The translations under genes and the position numbers were made by a program. From Herbaspirillum sp. SJZ107 (lineage in GTDB: Bacteria > Pseudomonadota > Gammaproteobacteria > Burkholderiales > Burkholderiaceae_D), in NCBI RefSeq assembly GCF_006715485.1, contig NZ_VFNH01000002.1, forward strand, positions 868,001-932,000: DNA of 64,000 bases. The letters run 5' to 3'. A model generated the notes under the pieces. It had not been told where the DNA came from, ran no database searches, and saw only the letters and a list, made by a program, of their open reading frames with translations. Of this stretch, positions 57,014 to 64,000 are shown piece by piece (the stretch's first letter is position 1; the number at the start of each line of letters is the position of its first letter).

Positions 57014-57649
57014 ATGAGCAGTCGCAAATTATTGGGTGGCATGGCCAGGATTCATCACCGCATACAGCGCGCAGTGCGCATCCGCTGGCGCCGGCTGTGC
57101 AGCCAATTCATCAAGATGCAGATGCGTGCCGTCGGCGGCCAAGTCTATATCGGCCGCGACTGCGTGCTGGAAGGGCTCGAGTACGTCACCTGCCTTGGCA
57201 ATTTCCGCGCACAGGACCGCAACCGGATCGAAGCGTTCGGTTTCCATGGCGGTGTCCGTTATCAGCCGACCATCGTATTCGGGAATAACGTCTCTCTCGA
57301 AAACGATTGCCACATCGGTGCCGTCAACCGCATCGAAATCCACGATGACGTGCTGATCGGCAGCCGCGTGTACATCACCGATCACTCCCATGGCGTCGGC
57401 GACTATGCCGACATTGCGACCCCGCCGAACGAGCGCCTGGTCTGGTCCAAGGGGCCGGTGATCATCGGGCGCAATGCCTGGATCGGCGAAGGCGCATGCA
57501 TCTTGCCGGGCGTGACCGTCGGTGAGGGCGCTGTCGTCGGCGCGAATGCAGTGGTGACCAGGGACGTGCCGCCGTATTCCGTGGTCGGCGGAGTACCGGC
57601 AAGGATCATCAAGACGATCCAGGCGCCGGGCCAGCCCGTACGCGCATAA
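57014..57649 (+). CDS. Hexapeptide-repeat acyltransferase (left-handed beta helix)
   Basis: A 211-residue transferase: a basic N-terminal helix segment and then a left-handed beta helix, with [55 protein letters not shown] and [20 protein letters not shown]. The DHSHG and WIGEGA segments are typical of sugar O-acetyltransferases of the maltose/galactoside type. It probably acetylates a sugar of the polymer. ATG 57014 has AAGGA upstream. Confidence 0.88.
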   Translation: MSSRKLLGGMARIHHRIQRAVRIRWRRLCSQFIKMQMRAVGGQVYIGRDCVLEGLEYVTCLGNFRAQDRNRIEAFGFHGGVRYQPTIVFGNNVSLENDCHIGAVNRIEIHDDVLIGSRVYITDHSHGVGDYADIATPPNERLVWSKGPVIIGRNAWIGEGACILPGVTVGEGAVVGANAVVTRDVPPYSVVGGVPARIIKTIQAPGQPVRA

Positions 57650-57991
57650 CCACGGCAGCTGCAGGCCGTGTTCCGGCCTGCCGGCCGGCGTTTTACGGGT
57701 AATTTGTTTATGCCGGTTTATCCGATCGAATACGCTGTCCATTCATAATATTAGTTACCCGTGTGACTCTTTTGTTGCAGGCAGGCGCATATTCACTTGG
57801 CGATAAAGAGAACGGTTTCAATTTGTAACGCAAATTACACTATGTTGTAAATTTAATGAACGGAATTGCGAGATACAGATATTAAATTTATGGTTTTCCA
57901 GACATGAAAGTGCCGCGATACCCGGTGTAGCAAATGTGCTGAATTCCTCCGTTTTCAACCCTGGTTTATGGTCACACAAACAACAAAACGT
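57650..57991. other. AT-rich noncoding region between the two polysaccharide units
   Basis: About 340 bp without a gene. The start holds a perfect 8-bp hairpin (GCAGGCCG/CGGCCTGC, 57661-57668 with 57674-57681) that may end unit 1. From about 57730 to 57930 the DNA is markedly AT-rich, as in the region before unit 1. It leads into the unit 2 promoter. Confidence 0.65.
57661..57681 (+). terminator. Probable terminator hairpin of polysaccharide unit 1
   Basis: An 8-bp perfect stem with a 5-nt loop, followed by a GC stretch and TTTTA. The T tract is short and offset, so it may need Rho help. Confidence 0.5.
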
Positions 57992-58021
57992 TTCCCATGC
58001 TCGATTGCTCTCGGGTAAAAT
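57992..58021 (+). promoter_or_regulatory. Promoter of polysaccharide unit 2, shared core with unit 1
   Basis: TTCCCA (57992-57997), 18 bp, then TAAAAT (58016-58021). The core ATTGCTCTCGGGTAAAAT (58004-58021) matches 51586-51603 at 17 of 18 positions. The leader to the Wza-like start is about 40-48 nt in both. Confidence 0.6.
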
Positions 58022-58069
58022 AGACTGTTGATCCTCAAGCGTCCATGCCTCATTCCCCCTAAAACGTCA

Positions 58070-60562
58070 ATGTTCAAGTTCACCAAGACTTTCGCGGCTG
58101 TGGCCCTCGCCGTTGCTTCTATCTCTGCTTCTGCCCAGAACACGAGCAACAACAATTCCGACTTCTTCAATCAGGATTCCCCGCGCACGACGAATTCGCC
58201 AAGTTCCTCGAACATGGGCGAATCCTCGATGATGTCGTCCACGATGCCGCGCAGGGTGAGTATCACGAATTCCCGGGGCAATGAACTGGACACGCCGCCA
58301 ATGCGCGATGAGATGACTTCGGAGCTTTCCGAGTATCAGATGCAGATGCGGGAACGGAACGGCGAGCGGGATCCACAACAGCGTCGCCTGGACAGGGACA
58401 GCCGTTTCGACGGCAGCAGGATGCAGAACGGCGATTTATCGAATCGCCAATGGAATGCCAAGAAAGAGGCGAGCGAATTCCAGAAGTTTGTCGCGGATAA
58501 TACCGGCAAGCTGCTGCCGATCTTCGGGACGAGCTTTTTTGCGAACACGCCTTCGACGTTTGCCCCGGTGTCGAATGCCCCGGTGCCTTCCGACTATGCG
58601 CTTGGACCGGGGGATGAGCTGACCATCCGTGGCTGGGGTACCATCGACATCGATTACCGCGCCACCGTCGATCGCAACGGTACGATTTCGATCCCGACCA
58701 TCGGTACGGTGGCACTCGCCGGCGTCAAGGCCAGCGAAGCCCAGAACGTGATCCGGGCGGCGGTCGGCCGGCTGTACAAGGGCGTGACGGTCAACGTCAG
58801 TTTCGGCAAGCTGCGCGCCATCACTGTGTATGTGGTCGGCCAGGCCAAGCGTCCGGGGACGTACACGGTATCCAGCCTGTCCACCCTGGTGACTGCGCTG
58901 TTCGCCAGCGGCGGTCCGAATGCCAACGGCAGCATGCGCCATGTCCAGGTCAAGCGCGGCGGCAGGGTGGCTGCCGAACTGGACCTGTATGCCTTCGTCG
59001 CCAAGGGCGACAAGTCCGGCGACGTCAAGCTGCAGGACGGCGATACCATCTTCATTCCGCCGGCAGGCGGTTTCGTGGCCCTGACCGGCAAGGTCAATTC
59101 GCCCGCCATCTTCGAGTTGAAGACCGGCAGCGATACGGTCGAATCCCTGCTCGACGTCGCCGGCGGCCTGCCGGTGGTGGCGGACCCGCGCCGTGCCTTC
59201 CTCGAGCGCATTGCCCCGACCGCGAACCACCCGCGTAGCGTCGAGCAGTTTGCACTGGAAGGCCAGGGCCTCAAGCGCACCCTCAAGAATGGCGACGTGC
59301 TGAACGTGACGTCCATTACCCCCGATTTCTCGAACGCGGTGATCTTGCGCGGCAATGTCGACCAGCCGGTGCGTGCGCCGTTCAAGAACGGCATGCGGGT
59401 GAGCGACCTGATTCCGAACCGCGAATACCTGATCAGCCGTGCATCGACCCAGCACCAGAACAGCGTGCTGGCCGACGACGAGAACGAGAAGAGCACGCTC
59501 GACAGGAAAGAAAAGAAGACCGAACAATATACGAAGCAAAAGTCGGAATCGATCGCATCGCGCATCGGTAACCTGATCGAGCAGGTCAACTGGGATTACG
59601 CGGTGATCGAGCGCGTGAATCGCAACGACCTGACCGTGAAGCTCATTCCGTTCAACCTGGGCAATGTATTCACCAACCCGAATGGTCCGGACAACGTCCA
59701 GCTGCAGCCGGGCGACACGGTCACGATCTTCTCGCAGGACGATGTGGCCGTGCCGATGGACAAGCGCCAGATTTTCGCGCGTGTCGAAGGCGAAGTGAAA
59801 GTGCCTGGCGTGTACCAGCTGAGTGCCGGCGATACGCTGCAGACCCTGATCGCCAAGGCCGGCGGTCCGACCGCGAACGCCTACCTGTTCGGTACCGGCT
59901 TCTACCGCGAAGAAGTGCGCAAGGAGCAGGAAGTCAACCTGCAGCGCGCCGCCGATCGCCTCGAGACCCAGATCCGCAGCGAGCAGTCGGCCCAGATGGC
60001 GAACCTGGCGGCGATGTCGCCCACCGAGGCCGCCGCTTCGACGGCCCAGTTCGAAGCCCAGCGCCGTCTGGCGGAAGAGCGTATTGCCCGCTTCCGCAAG
60101 CTGCAGCCGACCGGCCGCATCGCCTTCGGCCTGGATCTCAACGAGCGTTCCTTTGCGCGCCTGCCCCAGGTATCGCTGCAAAACGGCGATCGCCTGGTGG
60201 TGCCGTCCAAGCCGGCGTTCGTCCATGTGTTCGGCTCCGTCAACGTCGAGGCCTCGCCGCTGTGGCGCCCGAACAGCCGCGTCAAGGATTACCTCAAGCT
60301 GGCCGGCACCACCACCGATGCCGACGTCGACAACACCTTCGTGATGCGCGTGGACGGCACGGTCGTGTCCTCGGATTCGCAAGGCTGGTTCTTCGGAAAA
60401 ATCGGCGGGCTGGAAGTGATGCCGGGCGACACCATCGTGGTCCCGGAAAAGCTGGACAAGGCGACGGCATGGAGCAAGTTCATGCAAGGTGCGCGCGAAT
60501 GGACCCAGATCCTGGCAAACCTCGGATTGGGCGCGGCAGCAGTCAAGACCTTGCGTGACTAA
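58070..60562 (+). CDS. Large Wza-like polysaccharide export protein with multiple SLBB domains
   Basis: An 830-residue exported protein, twice the size of E. coli Wza (379). Parts are a signal peptide (MFKFTKTFAAVALAVASIS, cleavage near ASA-QN), a Ser/Asn-rich low-complexity stretch to about 150, the Poly_export domain (DYALGPGDELTIRGWGTIDI, about 170-255) and several SLBB-like domains (for example VYVVGQAKRPGTYTVSSLST, FVALTGKVNSPAIFELKTGS, ARVEGEVKVPGVYQLSAGDT, FVHVFGSVNVEASPLWRPN). There is no lipobox Cys. It should form the periplasm-spanning outer-membrane channel. ATG 58070 lacks a clear ribosome site. Confidence 0.9.
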   Translation: MFKFTKTFAAVALAVASISASAQNTSNNNSDFFNQDSPRTTNSPSSSNMGESSMMSSTMPRRVSITNSRGNELDTPPMRDEMTSELSEYQMQMRERNGERDPQQRRLDRDSRFDGSRMQNGDLSNRQWNAKKEASEFQKFVADNTGKLLPIFGTSFFANTPSTFAPVSNAPVPSDYALGPGDELTIRGWGTIDIDYRATVDRNGTISIPTIGTVALAGVKASEAQNVIRAAVGRLYKGVTVNVSFGKLRAITVYVVGQAKRPGTYTVSSLSTLVTALFASGGPNANGSMRHVQVKRGGRVAAELDLYAFVAKGDKSGDVKLQDGDTIFIPPAGGFVALTGKVNSPAIFELKTGSDTVESLLDVAGGLPVVADPRRAFLERIAPTANHPRSVEQFALEGQGLKRTLKNGDVLNVTSITPDFSNAVILRGNVDQPVRAPFKNGMRVSDLIPNREYLISRASTQHQNSVLADDENEKSTLDRKEKKTEQYTKQKSESIASRIGNLIEQVNWDYAVIERVNRNDLTVKLIPFNLGNVFTNPNGPDNVQLQPGDTVTIFSQDDVAVPMDKRQIFARVEGEVKVPGVYQLSAGDTLQTLIAKAGGPTANAYLFGTGFYREEVRKEQEVNLQRAADRLETQIRSEQSAQMANLAAMSPTEAAASTAQFEAQRRLAEERIARFRKLQPTGRIAFGLDLNERSFARLPQVSLQNGDRLVVPSKPAFVHVFGSVNVEASPLWRPNSRVKDYLKLAGTTTDADVDNTFVMRVDGTVVSSDSQGWFFGKIGGLEVMPGDTIVVPEKLDKATAWSKFMQGAREWTQILANLGLGAAAVKTLRD

Positions 60563-60604
60563 CGCAATTACATGCACGACCTACATTAAGATAATTACTA
60601 GAGC

Positions 60605-61819
60605 ATGAGCGAAGTTCAGGATCAATACAGCAATACCGCAGCGCAGCCGGGACGCAACGAGACCAGTGTCATCGGACTTTTGATCGTCCTCGCGAAGCGG
60701 AAGAAGTTCATCGCCGGGATGACCCTGGGCGCCGCCGCGATCTCCCTGGCCGTGAGCCTGGCCTTGCCGGACGTCTATCGGGCGACGGTCAAGATGCTGC
60801 CGCCGCAGCAAGCCCAATCCGGTGCGGCCGCCATCCTGTCCCAGCTTGGCGGCGCCGCCGGCCTTGCGGCAGGCGTGGCCGGGATCAAGAATCCCGGCGA
60901 CCTCTATGTCGGCATGCTCAAGAGCCGCACGATCGCGGATCGCCTGATTGCACAGTATGACCTGAAGAAGGTCTATGACACCGAGCTGTCGGAGCGCGCG
61001 CGGCTGAAGCTGGAAGACAATACCTCGGTCACCGCTGGCAAGGATGGCATCATCACGATCGACGTCGAGGACCGCGACCGCAAACGGGTTGCGGCCCTCG
61101 CGAATTCCTATGTCAGCGAACTCGAACGCCTGAACAGCACGCTGGCGATCGGCCAGGCGGCGCAGCAGCGCCTGTTCTACCAGAGAGAACTCGAAACCGC
61201 GAAAAACAACCTGGCGGCAGCCGAGACGACGCTGAAGAAGGGCATGGATGCCAACGGCGTCATCAGCGTGGATGTCGAGAGCCGCACGATCGTCGAGACC
61301 GTCGGCCGCTTGCGCGCGCAGATCTCCGCCAAGGAGATCGAGCTGAATTCCTTGCGTCCTTTCCTGACCAACGATAATCCGACCCTGCGCCAGGTGCAGG
61401 AACAATTGAGCAGCCTGCGTGGCGAGCTGTCGAAGCTCGAGAATGGCCGCAACGACGCGGGCGCCGGGGAGGGCAAGGCGCCGATCAGCCAGGCCGGCCT
61501 GAAAAACATCAGTCTGCTGCGGGACGTGAAGTATTATCAGATGCTGTATGAGCTGCTGGCAAAGCAGTATGAGCTGGCACGCCTGGACGAAGCCAAGGAC
61601 CCGTCCCTGATCCAGGTGCTCGACCGGGCTGCCGAGCCGGAGCGCAAATTCAAACCGAAACGCGCATTGATCGTATTGCTGTCTACCCTGTTTGCGCTGT
61701 TCTTTTCGCTCGTGTGGGCATTCGGCCAGGAAGTCAAGCGACGCGCCCTGGAGTCGCCGGAGACGGCCAGCCAGTGGGCCGCACTGAAATCGCATCTGGG
61801 CCTTCGGCGCAATCGATGA
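60605..61819 (+). CDS. Wzz-like polysaccharide co-polymerase / chain-length protein
   Basis: A 404-residue inner-membrane protein with two membrane segments (FIAGMTLGAAAISLAVSLAL near 35-54; ALIVLLSTLFALFFSLVWAF near 356-375) and a long periplasmic coiled coil between them. This is a Wzz/KpsE-like co-polymerase. It lacks the C-terminal tyrosine kinase domain of Wzc and the Walker motifs, and no separate kinase is seen in the window. Confidence 0.86.
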   Translation: MSEVQDQYSNTAAQPGRNETSVIGLLIVLAKRKKFIAGMTLGAAAISLAVSLALPDVYRATVKMLPPQQAQSGAAAILSQLGGAAGLAAGVAGIKNPGDLYVGMLKSRTIADRLIAQYDLKKVYDTELSERARLKLEDNTSVTAGKDGIITIDVEDRDRKRVAALANSYVSELERLNSTLAIGQAAQQRLFYQRELETAKNNLAAAETTLKKGMDANGVISVDVESRTIVETVGRLRAQISAKEIELNSLRPFLTNDNPTLRQVQEQLSSLRGELSKLENGRNDAGAGEGKAPISQAGLKNISLLRDVKYYQMLYELLAKQYELARLDEAKDPSLIQVLDRAAEPERKFKPKRALIVLLSTLFALFFSLVWAFGQEVKRRALESPETASQWAALKSHLGLRRNR

Positions 61820-61841
61820 TCCACAATAGGATTCGCTCATC

Positions 61842-63338
61842 ATGAAGCCAATTGATTCTTTTCTGATAGACAGACCGGTCAGTTCATCCTGGCTCAGCCG
61901 TCCTGGCGTTGAAAAGTTCCTGTTGATCCTGGTCGATCTCGTGGCGCTTGCTGCCGCTTTCGTTCTCGGTGCCATGGCATCGTTTTCGATACGCCATGTC
62001 CCGATCGAGGATAACGCCGTAACGTGGTGGCAAGTCCAGGATCCGGTCAGGCTCCAGTGTTTCTTCATCCTGGCGCTGCTGACCATCGCCGCATTCTGGG
62101 GCAAAGGACATTACACGCGCCGTCGCCCGTACTCGAACGAAGTGCGTGAAGTGCTGGGGATCAGCGTCATCCTGATCTTCCTCGACGCGGCCCTGGTATT
62201 CTTCGGCAAATGGCAGTTTTCCCGTGCCGCGCTGGCATTGACCTGGACCTTTGCGCCGATGCTGTTGCTGGCGCTGCGCGCCATCACCAAGCTGGCGCTG
62301 ATCCGGATGGGCGCCTGGCTGCGTCCCATGGTCGTGGTCGGCTGGGGCGAAAACGCGATCGAAACCGCGCGCGCCTTCGAAGACGAACGCCTGATGGGAT
62401 ACGTGCTGCTGGCCTTTCTGGTGCCGCAGGACCGCCCGCGCCTCGACCTGGCCCTGGTCGACCGTTTCGGCCGCCAGGTGCCGTCGATCCGCCTGTCGAA
62501 AAAAGTGGATTCCGTACTGGACAGCCTGGGCAATCCGCACGTCGTGCTCGCCCTCGAGCAAGGCGGCGTCGATCATTACCAGGACCTGATCCAGGATCTC
62601 GGCCGCCGCCAGCGGCGCATCCAGGTCGTGCCGTCGATGCGCGGGCTGCCGCTGTACGGCATGGAAGTGGATCACTTCTTCGGCCATGAAGTGCTGCTCC
62701 TGACGGTCCGCAACAACCTGGCACGCCGCCTGCCTCGCCTGATCAAGCGCGCGTTCGACATCGTCGTTTCCACATGCGCCCTGATCCTGGGCGCGCCCTT
62801 GCTGCTGTGGATCGCAGTCCGCGTCGCGGCATCCGGCGGTCCGATCTTCTTCGGGCACAAGCGCCAGGGACAGCATAACAAGACCTTTGCCTGCTACAAG
62901 TTCAGGACGATGGCGCCGAATGCCGAGCAACTGCTGCAGGATGTGCTGGCAAACGATCCGGCCGCGCGCGAAGAATGGGAACGCGATTTCAAGCTCAAGA
63001 ACGATCCGCGGATCACGCCGATCGGAAAATTCCTGAGGAAGACCAGCATGGACGAATTGCCGCAATTGTGGAACGTCCTCAAGGGCGACATGAGCCTGGT
63101 GGGGCCGCGTCCGGTCATCACGGCGGAACTCGAGCGATATGGCAACCAGGTCGACTATTATTTCGAAGCCAAGCCGGGCATCACCGGACTGTGGCAAATC
63201 AGCGGCCGCAACGACATCACGTATGACACCCGCGTCTATCTCGACACCTGGTATGTGAAGAACTGGTCGCTGTTCAACGATATCGTCATCCTGCTCAGGA
63301 CCTTCAAGGTCATCTTCCGCCGCGACGGTGCCTATTGA
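61842..63338 (+). CDS. Undecaprenyl-phosphate sugar-1-phosphate transferase (WbaP-like)
   Basis: The initiating enzyme that puts the first sugar-phosphate on undecaprenyl phosphate. The 498-residue product has four to five N-terminal membrane segments, a CoA-binding-like middle (MVVVGWGENAIETARAF), and the C-terminal sugar transferase domain (KRAFDIVVSTCALILGAPLL, CYKFRTMAPNAE, MDELPQLWNVLKGDMS, GPRPVI, KPGITGLWQISGRN). Length and the long form fit WbaP (galactose) or WcaJ (glucose); the donor cannot be settled by eye. Confidence 0.92.
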   Translation: MKPIDSFLIDRPVSSSWLSRPGVEKFLLILVDLVALAAAFVLGAMASFSIRHVPIEDNAVTWWQVQDPVRLQCFFILALLTIAAFWGKGHYTRRRPYSNEVREVLGISVILIFLDAALVFFGKWQFSRAALALTWTFAPMLLLALRAITKLALIRMGAWLRPMVVVGWGENAIETARAFEDERLMGYVLLAFLVPQDRPRLDLALVDRFGRQVPSIRLSKKVDSVLDSLGNPHVVLALEQGGVDHYQDLIQDLGRRQRRIQVVPSMRGLPLYGMEVDHFFGHEVLLLTVRNNLARRLPRLIKRAFDIVVSTCALILGAPLLLWIAVRVAASGGPIFFGHKRQGQHNKTFACYKFRTMAPNAEQLLQDVLANDPAAREEWERDFKLKNDPRITPIGKFLRKTSMDELPQLWNVLKGDMSLVGPRPVITAELERYGNQVDYYFEAKPGITGLWQISGRNDITYDTRVYLDTWYVKNWSLFNDIVILLRTFKVIFRRDGAY

Positions 63339-63515
63339 TAAGGCTGTCGCCTCCTGCGGCCCTGCGCTAGGTTCGTCCGGGCCGGGCCTGCCTGCGGGCA
63401 GAGGCGGGACCGAACCGGCAGCCGCGTCCGCTGCCATCTGCCGCGCGGGGGCCGGGCATCCGTTCGACCCGGCAGCGCCGGACCTGCCAGCCGAGTAACC
63501 GTTACACCGATCAAT

Positions 63516-64000
63516 ATGCAATCCAAATCTGTACAAATCGTTCTTGCCACCTACAACGGGGCGCGCTTCCTGCCTGCGCAGCTCGATTCGATTCTTGCCC
63601 AGCAGGACTATTTTTCCGAAATCCTGGTGTGCGACGACGGCTCGACCGACACCACCCTCGACGTGATCGCGCAGTACGTCAGCCGTTATCCGGGCAAGAT
63701 CAGGGTGGTGCCGAAAAAACCGGGCCAGCGCGGCGCGGCCGCCAACTTCTCGAATCTACTGGAGTGCAGCACTGCGGATTATGTCCTGCTGTGCGACCAG
63801 GATGACGTCTGGGATGCCGACAAGATCCAGTCGCTGACGGCAAGGATGGACGAGCTGGAACTGCAGCACGGCGCCGGCAAGCCGCTGCTGCTGCACAGCG
63901 ACCTGCGCGTCGTGGACGAGCAGCTGCGCCAGATTTCCGCGTCGCTGTTCGAGTACCAGAACCTCGACAAGAACCTGTCCAGCCTGGCGGGTTGCCTATG
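63516..64000 (+). CDS. Family 2 glycosyltransferase (3' end missing)
   Basis: The first 161 codons of a GT2 enzyme starting MQSKSVQIVLATYNG, with ILVCDDGSTDTTLDV (nucleotide-binding) and YVLLCDQDDVWDADKI (the DxD region). This pattern is typical of rhamnosyltransferases in O-antigen and exopolysaccharide loci. The gene runs off the window. It follows the initiating transferase by 177 bp without overlap. Confidence 0.9.
   Translation, partial: MQSKSVQIVLATYNGARFLPAQLDSILAQQDYFSEILVCDDGSTDTTLDVIAQYVSRYPGKIRVVPKKPGQRGAAANFSNLLECSTADYVLLCDQDDVWDADKIQSLTARMDELELQHGAGKPLLLHSDLRVVDEQLRQISASLFEYQNLDKNLSSLAGCL

Overview
The window is a 64 kb piece of a high-GC betaproteobacterial chromosome. Gene content and protein sequences fit Burkholderiales, most likely Oxalobacteraceae (Massilia, Duganella or Janthinobacterium type). 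Pointers are the ribF-ileS-lspA-coaBC-dut order, the tonB-exbB-exbD-exbD group, adjacent bpt and aat, the prkA-yeaH-spoVR set and a B3-type metallo-beta-lactamase. The genus is inferred from general knowledge, not from a search. I saw no rRNA, CRISPR array, prophage or transposase.

Layout. 1-2 kb: the end of the sulfate importer (cysA) and its regulator cysB. 2-6.6 kb, minus strand: aldo/keto reductase, pyrD, two N-end-rule aminoacyl transferases (bpt, aat) and a Nudix hydrolase. 6.7-6.9 kb: initiator tRNA-Met with a clear promoter and terminator. 7-12.8 kb: a glycosyltransferase, an orphan DUF1851 immunity-like gene, an outer-membrane protein, alkA, a DMT exporter and an M48-like lipoprotein that has lost its zinc motif. 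12.9-19.1 kb: dut, coaBC, lspA, ileS, ribF. 19.3-23.3 kb: a TonB energising operon (tonB, exbB, two exbD, TPR protein). 24-29 kb: the stress kinase operon prkA-yeaH-spoVR. 29.5-36 kb, plus strand: deaminase, ABC permease, truncated haemoglobin, rmuC, metallo-beta-lactamase. 36-40 kb, minus strand: a mobA-moeA fusion, moaA and a patatin gene interrupted by one amber codon. 40-51 kb: rne divergent from rluC, HAD phosphatase, Rieske protein, sppA, a His/Cys-rich small protein, rsuA, pldA and a fumarylacetoacetase-family gene.

51.6-64 kb is an exopolysaccharide or capsule locus on the plus strand, in two transcription units. The first (51.8-57.65 kb) has a small HAD phosphatase, a nucleotidyltransferase-kinase fusion, a second nucleotidyltransferase, a Wzx flippase, a WavE-family protein and a hexapeptide acyltransferase. 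Nearly all of these genes are joined by ATGA overlaps. The second (58-64 kb and beyond) has a large Wza-like export protein, a Wzz-like chain-length protein, the initiating sugar-phosphate transferase and a glycosyltransferase cut by the window end. Each unit starts with almost the same 18-bp promoter core and a similar start (MFK-L/F-T), which suggests a duplicated promoter and leader. In the first unit the MFKLT frame is broken after ten codons.

The most interesting items are this duplicated leader with its AT-rich flanks, the phosphatase/nucleotidyltransferase/kinase module (a candidate route to an activated phospho-substituent), the patatin gene with a stop beside its catalytic Asp, the zinc-motif-less M48 lipoprotein, the B3-type lactamase, and the repeated WPFPT motif in the RNase E tail.
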